Shown one piece after another: positions 38,601-46,500 of a DNA stretch of 64,000 nucleotides. Where the stretch lies: assembly GCA_017428925.1 (NCBI GenBank), contig JAFRPY010000050.1:62001-126000 (forward strand), read 5' to 3'. The notes under the pieces were generated by a model. The model ran no database searches, had not been told where the DNA came from, and was given only the letters and a program-made list of their open reading frames with translations. This DNA is from Prevotella sp. (GTDB lineage: Bacteria; Bacteroidota; Bacteroidia; Bacteroidales; Bacteroidaceae). The position numbers and the translations under genes were made by a program. How positions within the stretch are numbered: the first letter of the stretch is position 1; every line of letters begins with the position of its first letter.

Positions 38601-40624
38601 AATATAATCCCCATTAATTCATTATTCAAAGAACGAATCTCTTCCATCACATCATTCACATTATCAATCTTCTCTGGCACATAGAACTCCTTGTTAAAGT
38701 TCAACTCCACGCCAACCACGTTTTTCCCAAGTACGTATGGCTTAAACAAATACTTTTGCATAAAGGCTTCGACCTCGCACTGGTTTTCGTGCTCATCCAT
38801 GTGGTGAGGAATAATCTCATAGTCAGAGGTGAGGAATGGCTCGATAGCAATCTTATGTACTACTACCTGTTTCTTGTTCACACTGGCCTTGAAAGAGAAG
38901 GCGCCACATCCTAGGTCGTGTTCTTTGCCATCCTTGTCAGTATGGATGATGGTACACCGCTCTGGCAGGAAAGCGTAAACGCCATCGTCCTCAGTCTTGA
39001 CACTCACGGCGAGCTCTTGCCTTTCACTGGTCACACGCTTGGCTATTGCTTTGATGTCGTCTGGAGTTAGTAATGACAGGTCGTCATAAACATCCTCGCC
39101 AATCGTCAGCGAAACTGGTTTCTTGATGGCGAATGCCTTACCATCTGGGCATACGGTTTGCTCCACATAGCGTCCTTCTTCACTTATTTCTGTCAGAGTG
39201 AGCGACTGTTTGTTGTAATAGAAGTGTTCGCGGTCAAATATCTTACAGATGTCGCTTGGTACAAAATCAGTCAAAGCCTTAACTATAGCCTCACGATGCT
39301 TGTCAGTCATTTCACGGCGCTTGTCACCCTTTGACTTCTTAAGAGGTTTCCAGAGATTGCTTCCATCGATTAAAGCCACTTTGTTTTTACGCTCAAATGG
39401 CTTCTCTTTGTTCATTATCCAAAGATAAGTGTAGATACCCGTGTTGAAAAACTCGTTCTGAGGCATCTGAATGATGGCTTCAACCCAGTCGTGGTCAAAG
39501 ATATATTTGCGAATATTGCTTTCACCACTGCCTGCGTCACCGCTAAACAGCGTTGAGCCATTATGTACCTCAACGGCAATACCACCGCCAGCCAGTTTCC
39601 AAAGAATATGCTGCATAAAGAGCAACTGCCCATCACTCACAGCAGGCAGGCCACCTGGGAACTGCCCTTTTTGGTCGTTCTTGATTTCCTTCTCATATCC
39701 ACTCCACTTGGTGCCGTATGGTGGGTTGGCCACAATCACATCAAAATCCTTGTCAATAAACGGTGCCGTAGTCAATGTGTTGCCATAGTGAATATGTGAA
39801 TGGCTGCGGAATCGACTTTCAATGGCTGCCAAAGCATAGAGAGCATCGTTGTATTCGCTGCCCCAAGTGTGAATATTCTGGTAGCCAGCCTGAGTGTGCA
39901 GACGATCGGCTACACCGAAAAGAAGGTTTGCGCCACCACAGGTTGGGTCATAGACATGGATGTTCTGATTTTTAGGTTTCGTTACCTTCGTGGCTACGAT
40001 GTCAGCAATCAGCGAGATAATGTCGTCAGGTGTATATTGCTCTCCGGCAGTAGAAGCACTGATGTCAGCCCACTTGCGCTTGATATGCTCCTCCAACGTA
40101 GTGATGGCAGAGTTATCGTATGGCGAAAGGTCTATCTTAGACCAAGCTGTAATTACAGACAGAAGAATCTTCTTGCTTCGAAGCTCTGCTACGTAATAGT
40201 CCATATTGAGGAATTTCTTCTCGTCCTTACCACGCTCTATACCCAGCAACTTCTTCAGTGTTGGGTCGAACTCACTAAGGTAGCTGGTAAAGTCCTGTTC
40301 AAACGTCTTATCGTTATTGCAGATGTTTTGCAGCGTCTTGCCCTGCATCACGATATATTCGTTGTAGCCACAGTCTCGGTCGATGAAAGCTTCTTTGAAG
40401 TCCTCTGGATTGTCCTTCACCGTCAGACCTTCTTCTTCCTCCACAAGCTTCATGGCATTGAGCATGCGCCCTTCTAGCATCATCAGCGCAAAGAACGGCA
40501 TCATATAAGCAGGGAAGTCACTCTGCTTTACACTGGCTGCCAGCAGCAAGTCTGCTATCGCCCAAATATCGCTCTCATAGTGCATGATGTCGCGTGGCTG
40601 CGACTGTGTTTCGTTTATATTCAT
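38597..40624 (-). CDS. hsdM: Type I restriction-modification DNA N6-adenine methyltransferase
   Basis: 675 aa. An N-terminal helical bundle is followed by the SAM-binding motif YDPTCGGANL (226-231, canonical DPxxGxG-like) and the catalytic NPPY (300-303, in IVANPPYGTKW). Both are intact, so an active adenine methylase is expected. The C-terminal 150 residues are unlike the classic EcoKI form. It is directly downstream of the receiver-domain gene (20 bp). Confidence 0.93.
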   Translation of the reverse strand: MNINETQSQPRDIMHYESDIWAIADLLLAASVKQSDFPAYMMPFFALMMLEGRMLNAMKLVEEEEGLTVKDNPEDFKEAFIDRDCGYNEYIVMQGKTLQNICNNDKTFEQDFTSYLSEFDPTLKKLLGIERGKDEKKFLNMDYYVAELRSKKILLSVITAWSKIDLSPYDNSAITTLEEHIKRKWADISASTAGEQYTPDDIISLIADIVATKVTKPKNQNIHVYDPTCGGANLLFGVADRLHTQAGYQNIHTWGSEYNDALYALAAIESRFRSHSHIHYGNTLTTAPFIDKDFDVIVANPPYGTKWSGYEKEIKNDQKGQFPGGLPAVSDGQLLFMQHILWKLAGGGIAVEVHNGSTLFSGDAGSGESNIRKYIFDHDWVEAIIQMPQNEFFNTGIYTYLWIMNKEKPFERKNKVALIDGSNLWKPLKKSKGDKRREMTDKHREAIVKALTDFVPSDICKIFDREHFYYNKQSLTLTEISEEGRYVEQTVCPDGKAFAIKKPVSLTIGEDVYDDLSLLTPDDIKAIAKRVTSERQELAVSVKTEDDGVYAFLPERCTIIHTDKDGKEHDLGCGAFSFKASVNKKQVVVHKIAIEPFLTSDYEIIPHHMDEHENQCEVEAFMQKYLFKPYVLGKNVVGVELNFNKEFYVPEKIDNVNDVMEEIRSLNNELMGIIL

Positions 40625-40644
40625 ATTCGTCTAATTATAAAGAA

Positions 40645-41919
40645 TTATTCTAAATCGAATTTAAAAGCTCTTATTGGATATTGTTTTTTTGTATTCTCCT
40701 TTTTGTTAGGCTTGATGTTAGAAAGTCTCACTTGTTTTCCGACATGATCTTTTGCATCACCCCAATTTAATATACAGTCTCCGCAATGGCAATTTCCATT
40801 TTTGTCCTGTTCTATCGGAAAAATTTTTCCTTCGTAATCTGATATGTTTGCAGAAATGCTGCCAACAATCTTCTTCATAGACTTATTTGCTGAGACATCT
40901 GGGTGTTGATCTACAAATTTTCCGAAGAACTTGATAACATGGCAAAGCTGAAGTACATAGCTAAAGAATAGCTCTTTCTCATTCTCTGTAAGCGTCAAAT
41001 CGGCATCGTCAATGGTGTAAGGAAACGCTTCATTCGTGTGAGAGTCAACACTTCCAAACTCAATGATTGCCTTCGTTATATGTCCGAGGTATTCTGGGAA
41101 GATGGTATCACCACCTCTTCCATCTGATTCTGTTCCCGCCTTACCATAGCGTAAAAGGCTATGTTTTGTATTCATACCAGACATGTAACGGTTTGACTCC
41201 AGTAGATTGATCTGGTCGTCTCGCTCAATACATTCCTGGGGTAACAGGCCTACTTTGTAAGCTGCTCGGAAAACATATTCCATTACTTTGCGCAGCGGGT
41301 TGCCTTCATACACATAGTTGGTATAGTTTTCTGGAAAATAAAGAGCAGTCAACATAGAGAGCATAGTCTTTCTTGCAAGTTCACTAAGAAGTTTATCTGT
41401 GCCCATATAACAGAATGTATCCTTATAACGGTACAGAACAATGTTGTTAGCCTGCGTTTTGGCAACTCTCTCAATGTTTTGGAATAAAAATTTTGAACTT
41501 GATCTACGAGGGTCTTCATCTGGGATTTCCTTTAGGTAAACCATTTGTCCCCACTCAGATGTTAGATGATGTTCTGCAGCACTTTTAACGATGAAAGAAA
41601 AGTTATCCATTGTTCCTGCCGAAAGGATATACCAAGGGATATACCTTTTATTTTCACCAAACATACCTGTCAGAGACGGAAGCACAGTCGTAATGAACCA
41701 TTCCTTGATAGGCTCATTTGGCTTGATCTGACAATTAGCATCAAGAATAATTGCCGTATATTCTTTAAAATTGCTTTTAAGGGCAATCTCTGCTTCTTCC
41801 CAATTAGAGTAATGGTCTAGTTGGATGCCATACTCTTCGGCATCCAACTGCGTACCTTTTACTATGTCCTTATCGTCATCGACCCAAAGAACTTTATATA
41901 CAATCTCGTTCGACATCAT
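40645..41919 (-). CDS. Receiver-domain (response-regulator-like) protein, 424 aa
   Basis: Residues 8-110 look like a CheY-type receiver. The acidic pocket is DDD (14-16) in KVLWVDDDKDIV. The phospho-acceptor is Asp60 in AIILDAN, and Ser100 (YILSAGT) fits the conserved Ser/Thr. The rest is not a known DNA-binding output: a helical middle and a C-terminal cysteine cluster (CHCGDC) that may bind zinc. It lies between the kinase-methylase fusion gene (22 bp) and hsdM (20 bp), so it is the likely phospho-partner of that kinase and may act on the type I enzyme by protein contact. Confidence 0.75.
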   Translation of the reverse strand: MMSNEIVYKVLWVDDDKDIVKGTQLDAEEYGIQLDHYSNWEEAEIALKSNFKEYTAIILDANCQIKPNEPIKEWFITTVLPSLTGMFGENKRYIPWYILSAGTMDNFSFIVKSAAEHHLTSEWGQMVYLKEIPDEDPRRSSSKFLFQNIERVAKTQANNIVLYRYKDTFCYMGTDKLLSELARKTMLSMLTALYFPENYTNYVYEGNPLRKVMEYVFRAAYKVGLLPQECIERDDQINLLESNRYMSGMNTKHSLLRYGKAGTESDGRGGDTIFPEYLGHITKAIIEFGSVDSHTNEAFPYTIDDADLTLTENEKELFFSYVLQLCHVIKFFGKFVDQHPDVSANKSMKKIVGSISANISDYEGKIFPIEQDKNGNCHCGDCILNWGDAKDHVGKQVRLSNIKPNKKENTKKQYPIRAFKFDLE

Positions 41920-41941
41920 AACCTAAATTATAGTTGATTAA

Positions 41942-44365
41942 TTAATCCCAATCAATTTGCACGACCCCAGTATTATGGAAAATCAGTTTGTAGGTTACAG
42001 GAAAAGTGCTCTCTGGTTGAGAAATAAACTCAGCATCACCATCGAACTCCTGCATTAAGCGCTTTACCTCATAACCACCGATACCATAATGGCTTTTGCC
42101 ATTTTGAGTCGATTTATTATAGGTAAACACAAAATCCTCTGTCACATCGTCAGAAACAGGCTTACCATTATTGGATATGCTGATAACATAGTCTGTACCA
42201 TCCATTGTCAGCTCTATCCTTACGATATTACCATCTGGGTTGTCCTCTCTTCCAACAAAGCCATGACAACATGCATTGCTAATGATGTTATCGAAAATGA
42301 TGGTTAATGCCTCTGAAGCGAAGACGGCATTTTCCATGGTCACGTCTTGCACTTCTTTGCCAATGTTCATCCCAATAATTTGGCCCTTGTCATCATATAT
42401 TTCCTCAACATCCACAGGGAGTGAGTGATGGTGACTTGCCGCATCATACTCGTATTGGAAGATCGGACTCTTATGTTTCTCGATATACCCTTCAATGAAG
42501 GTTGTTAGGGACATATTCTCCGTTACAAGGCCATTACCTCGGTCAAACTTGCTGATTTGCATCTGCAATTGTTCGATGGCTTGTTGGATATTGCCATATA
42601 CGTCCTTAACAGATACCTTTTGTATCTTGCCAACAACGGCATTCTCATCAAGTAATCCATTGGATTCCCTGTTCGCGCGTTGAAGAAGTTTCCACCAATT
42701 ATTCAAATTGAAAATAGTCTGCCCAATGGCATGCTTCTTCATGTGAATATCTCGCCGAAATGCTTCGGCAGACTCCAACAATTTCTTATCAGCCTCAGAA
42801 AGACTGACCCTTGAATCATCCTTACAGAGCCTTTCTTGCTCATCTTTCGATGGTACAAGGATTCTAATACTCAAGAAATCCTCTATTTGAGTATTCTCAG
42901 AAATAGAGCCGTTCAGCATTAACATTTGCTGCTCTACATCCTTCGACAAGAGGCATCGGAGCAAATAGTCTTCAGAAACAACCGAATCTTTCTTTACCTT
43001 AAAAGGTAAGATCTGCCCAGTTACAGCAACAGTATCGTTGTCATGAAAACCTTCAAGTTTTCCAACGAATGCTTTTTTCCCACGGAAAGCAAACAACAGG
43101 GATTGATTGTCAGCTATTTTACGGACTCTTACACCTGTCATTTTAGGCATGGTGATAGTTTCCATCTCAGTACCACGAATCGAACTTCTCAGATAATTAG
43201 TAGACATCGCCTTGACATCTATAAACTTATAGCCTGTTTCCGGTACCTCAAAACGTACTCTATCTACAACGTCAATTAAATTAGCAAGGGATTGACTCCC
43301 ATTCCCCTGAAGTGATGGGAACTGCTGTAATATCAAGTATCTAGACGGGGTAAGATTGAGGTTGTCTGACAAGTCTCTTGCAGTACCACCCCAGACATAT
43401 CTTTCATCAGGGGTCGTTATGGCCTCAATAATACTCTGCGGCTTCAACACAAATTCTTTTGCACCATAAGCGTCATGCTGAGCACAAAAGTTATCGTTTG
43501 TGGCATCCACAAGAATGACTTTACCCTTTCCATCCTTGCATAACATGAAAAGGCATGTTTCCACAGATGTATATGGATAAAGCAAACGGGGAAGAGAAAT
43601 GACATACGCACTATATGAATTGTGGTAGTCAAAAAGAATCTTCCTCAAATCAAACCAGCCAGACGATGCCGAACAAAAACTTAGAGGAAGGACACAACAC
43701 ATCGTGCCGTTTTCCTTCAAAGACTTGGTAGCTAGATGATAGAGATTGTCTATCACCTTACGGCCATCTCTGCCCGTCATAAATGGAGGGAATGAGAAAA
43801 TCAGGTCATATAGTTTCCCGTCGGGTAGGGCATCTGAAATATTTGCAGAACATTTAATGTTTGTACTGATCTCAAATGCATAGAGATAAATCTGGGTGAT
43901 AGCCCAGGTTTCTGGATTTATCTCAAACCCGTCATATTTGCAATCCGGATTCAAAAAAGCAAATTGCGCAAATGAAGAATATGGAAGAAATACTTCGTCA
44001 TCTGCGTCAACATCTATAATCTTACCGCACAAATCCAGTAATGATTGCGGAATCATCAGCGGTTGGTTGTCAGACGTGGGAACGTATCCCATATCAGGCT
44101 CATTCTTTTCGAAGCAATACCTTATTACAGCCTTGCTTTCTTTTTTGAGAAGTGCGATATCATCATCTGTCAAACTATCATTCAGATTACAACGATATGA
44201 CTCAAGACAATCAAGAACCTCAGCATTTGAATCTTCCAGTAGAGCATATAGGGAGACAACCAACTGTTTTTTCTTGTTGCCCAAAGAGAAGATAGAACCA
44301 GAAATAAAACTGTCTACGATTTTGCGACCTGCGGCGGAAAGATTTGCGAACTGTAACATGCTCAA
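41942..44365 (-). CDS. Degenerate HsdM/HsdS-like sensor fused to a histidine-kinase core
   Basis: 807 aa. Residues about 60-330 have the layout of an N6-DNA methylase, but the SAM motif is eroded (FLPYSSFAQF) and the catalytic NPPY position reads SFPPF (191-195). Residues about 350-515 look like an HsdS-type target recognition domain ending ILVPSKDEQERL. A helical pair with candidate phospho-His (DIHMKKHAIG, His541/His545) follows. The GHKL ATPase has an N box DNIISNACCHG (692-702), SNNGKP (731-736) and GIGGYEVK (761-768). All kinase motifs look intact. I infer a DNA- or Hsd-complex-sensing kinase acting on the receiver protein encoded next. Confidence 0.78.
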   Translation of the reverse strand: MSMLQFANLSAAGRKIVDSFISGSIFSLGNKKKQLVVSLYALLEDSNAEVLDCLESYRCNLNDSLTDDDIALLKKESKAVIRYCFEKNEPDMGYVPTSDNQPLMIPQSLLDLCGKIIDVDADDEVFLPYSSFAQFAFLNPDCKYDGFEINPETWAITQIYLYAFEISTNIKCSANISDALPDGKLYDLIFSFPPFMTGRDGRKVIDNLYHLATKSLKENGTMCCVLPLSFCSASSGWFDLRKILFDYHNSYSAYVISLPRLLYPYTSVETCLFMLCKDGKGKVILVDATNDNFCAQHDAYGAKEFVLKPQSIIEAITTPDERYVWGGTARDLSDNLNLTPSRYLILQQFPSLQGNGSQSLANLIDVVDRVRFEVPETGYKFIDVKAMSTNYLRSSIRGTEMETITMPKMTGVRVRKIADNQSLLFAFRGKKAFVGKLEGFHDNDTVAVTGQILPFKVKKDSVVSEDYLLRCLLSKDVEQQMLMLNGSISENTQIEDFLSIRILVPSKDEQERLCKDDSRVSLSEADKKLLESAEAFRRDIHMKKHAIGQTIFNLNNWWKLLQRANRESNGLLDENAVVGKIQKVSVKDVYGNIQQAIEQLQMQISKFDRGNGLVTENMSLTTFIEGYIEKHKSPIFQYEYDAASHHHSLPVDVEEIYDDKGQIIGMNIGKEVQDVTMENAVFASEALTIIFDNIISNACCHGFVGREDNPDGNIVRIELTMDGTDYVISISNNGKPVSDDVTEDFVFTYNKSTQNGKSHYGIGGYEVKRLMQEFDGDAEFISQPESTFPVTYKLIFHNTGVVQIDWD

Positions 44366-44370
44366 AAAGT

Positions 44371-45453
44371 TTAAAGTTTAACATCCATAATTTTGCCATC
44401 TTCACGATTGTCGCTGCAAAGGTCAGCATTATCTGTGCAGCCATCCTGCACAGAAGAATATTTTTTTAAATTATCTGCTATTTTTTTCTGGATTTGCTGT
44501 CTATACCACTCCGGATAGAGGACTTCAACGTCTGGAATGAATGAGAATAACTGTTGGTCTAGTTCCCTTGTAGGTCTTACCTGAATCTCTATTTCGCACT
44601 TACTTTCATCCACAATAATCTGCGACCTGTGGATAGGCTTAGTTGCGACATAGGGAAAGCGACTACGAGAGAAACGCAGTCCGATGGTTTCTTTCTTCAC
44701 TTCATCATTAGGAATGGTGACCCCCGCTACATCATCAAAGTATGTTGAGAAGTCGTATTGCTCATTTTTCTTGAAAGGAATGTCCGACTTCCGGAATTTC
44801 AGAATCCCATCAAGGGCTAAGTTGCTAATCTTTCCCAATTCATCGTTTAGACCATAGAGAAACCAGCGCCCATTATATTGCTTTACATAATAGGGATGGA
44901 TGACCATCGGTATTTCTTTACCTCTAAAAGTGAGATAGACTATCTCCAACGTCTGATGATTAACCGTAGAATCAATAATGTCAGCCAGATTTTCTATACC
45001 TTTCAGCTGTTCATTCTGTTCAAAAGAGATCAGATGCTCTACATTTGACTTCAAACCAAAGCGATACTCTAGGCTAGAGATAACTTCTTCCAACCATATG
45101 TTGGCCGCCGGCCCTCTGAATTTTCCCAGCATGTCAATAGTTGACTGAAGCTTGTTCATGTCATCTACCGACAATGCATTATTAAATATGGTGAAGCTCC
45201 TATCTTCATAGCGATAGTAGCATTTCTTTCCATCATACTGATATGCCTTGATGGGAGCATCATAGGTAACACGGTCACGCATGTATTTTATGTCGTCACG
45301 TATCTGACGCAGACTCACCTCTGTGCCATAGAGGTCATACAATGCGTCATTGACTTTGTCTACGAGGTCTTGTATCTCGTATTTCCTGCTAAAGTCACTG
45401 AAGCATCGGTCAAGTATCTGGTAACGTAATTGGGCTTTCTTGTTGGTAGGCAT
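44371..45453 (-). CDS. WYL-domain transcriptional regulator
   Basis: 360 aa. The N-terminal winged helix is in QILDRCFSDF...LRQIRDDIKYM. A WYL core follows: LEIVYLTFRG, HPYYVKQYNGRWFLYGLND. The C-terminal extension has LDQQLFSFIPDVEVLYPEWY. WYL proteins sense nucleic-acid-like ligands and are common controllers of BREX and restriction operons. It lies between the XRE gene (11 bp) and the kinase fusion gene (5 bp) and probably regulates the whole operon. Confidence 0.85.
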   Translation of the reverse strand: MPTNKKAQLRYQILDRCFSDFSRKYEIQDLVDKVNDALYDLYGTEVSLRQIRDDIKYMRDRVTYDAPIKAYQYDGKKCYYRYEDRSFTIFNNALSVDDMNKLQSTIDMLGKFRGPAANIWLEEVISSLEYRFGLKSNVEHLISFEQNEQLKGIENLADIIDSTVNHQTLEIVYLTFRGKEIPMVIHPYYVKQYNGRWFLYGLNDELGKISNLALDGILKFRKSDIPFKKNEQYDFSTYFDDVAGVTIPNDEVKKETIGLRFSRSRFPYVATKPIHRSQIIVDESKCEIEIQVRPTRELDQQLFSFIPDVEVLYPEWYRQQIQKKIADNLKKYSSVQDGCTDNADLCSDNREDGKIMDVKL

Positions 45454-45464
45454 GAGTCAATAGA

Positions 45465-45671
45465 TTATTTTCGAATCAGTTCGTTGATGTCAACCTCCAG
45501 GCATCTTGCAATGTCAATCAGATTCTCAAGATTGGGTTGAGCATTGTTGGTGCACCACTTGGAAATGGTAGCAGGATCTTTTCCCAGTTGTGCTGCCTGC
45601 CACTTGTTCGTGCGTTTCTTGTCGGCAAGTACAACTTTGAGGCGATTTAGGTCTTTGTTAGAGTTAGACAT
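45465..45671 (-). CDS. XRE-family helix-turn-helix regulator
   Basis: 68 aa, a single HTH domain: KKRTNKWQAAQLGKDPATIS and NLIDIARCLEVDINELI. This size and placement match controller proteins of restriction operons. An inverted repeat overlaps its promoter, suggesting autoregulation. It is the first gene of the 27-kb minus-strand block. Confidence 0.88.
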   Translation of the reverse strand: MSNSNKDLNRLKVVLADKKRTNKWQAAQLGKDPATISKWCTNNAQPNLENLIDIARCLEVDINELIRK

Positions 45672-45693
45672 AACTGATTATGGTTTATATTAT

Positions 45694-45715
45694 AAAATGC
45701 AAAAATAAGCATTTT
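45694..45715. promoter_or_regulatory. Operator-like inverted repeat over the XRE promoter
   Basis: AAAATGC (45694-45700) and GCATTTT (45709-45715) are perfect 7-bp arms. The minus-strand -7 candidate TATTTTTG (45707-45700) lies inside. An autoregulated XRE controller would bind such a site. Confidence 0.55.
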
Positions 45716-45898
45716 TTTTCGTGATGGGATAACCGAATCAGAAAAATAACGTTTTTTTAGTCAAAAAAAGGTCAAAAGGCCAATTTTGTAAACAAAAAAT
45801 CGACATCTGGTTGAAAAATCTTTTATCTATGAAGATTGACTGCACTAATCATGTCGAACTTTGCAAACAGAATCTGATTTTATTAAACGGAGGTATAT

Positions 45899-46159
45899 AT
45901 GCTTAGAATTGACAAGATTATGAAAGAGCGTGGGATTAGTACCCAGATGCTTGCAGAGAAGATGGACGTCACGCCCCAATATGTGAGCGAGATCGTTAAT
46001 GAGAGGAAGAACATTACACTTTCAGGCCTCTCAAAATTTGCTGATGCCTTACAGGTACCTATGGCAGCTCTCATGGATGGGTATCATGATCTGAATGATA
46101 TGGACTACAGTTTCAAGTGCCCATATTGTGGGAGTATTATTATGGTCATAAGAGAATAG
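45899..46159 (+). CDS. XRE-family HTH protein with C-terminal zinc-knuckle-like CxxC
   Basis: 86 aa, divergent from the restriction operon. HTH: KERGISTQMLAEKMDVTPQY, then ERKNITLSGLSKFADALQVP. The C-terminus has KCPYCGSIIM, a single CxxC. A strong GGAGG lies 9 bp ahead of the ATG, uncommon in this region. It may sense metal or dimerise via the CxxC; it could regulate the adjacent divergent operon. Confidence 0.8.
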   Translation: MLRIDKIMKERGISTQMLAEKMDVTPQYVSEIVNERKNITLSGLSKFADALQVPMAALMDGYHDLNDMDYSFKCPYCGSIIMVIRE

Positions 46160-46262
46160 TTATGCAGACCTTAATAGGTTAATAGTTAACCTGTGAGGTT
46201 AAATTCGTTAATTCTTTTTGTTGGCGCTATGCGAGAAACCTTTTTCACTGCAAAAATATGTG

Positions 46263-46270
46263 TAAATTTG
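46263..46270 (+). promoter_or_regulatory. -7 promoter element
   Basis: TAAATTTG, TAnnTTTG type, about 30 bp before the ATG of the 55-aa gene. Confidence 0.5.
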
Positions 46271-46300
46271 CAATTCAAATAATAACTTAAGAACAAGAAA

Positions 46301-46468
46301 ATGAATCTACCTATGCTCCAAACCATGGAAAGAATTCCTGTAAAGGGAATTGGTTACAAAAACCAAAACCATACATCTTCAGAGAGTGTGGTCTACACCT
46401 TTTTATATAATGAAGGGTATATAGTGTTCTGTTTCATTAAAGGCTCTTTTGATACCCTTATCAATTAA
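46301..46468 (+). CDS. Small hypothetical protein, 55 aa
   Basis: Translation begins MNLPMLQTMERIPVKGIGYK and ends YIVFCFIKGSFDTLIN. It has its own -7 element (46263-46270) and an A-rich leader. It lies 32 bp before the lipoprotein gene. The function is unknown. Confidence 0.5.
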   Translation: MNLPMLQTMERIPVKGIGYKNQNHTSSESVVYTFLYNEGYIVFCFIKGSFDTLIN

Positions 46469-46500
46469 AACAAGTATTAATCTTTATAACTCGTATTATT

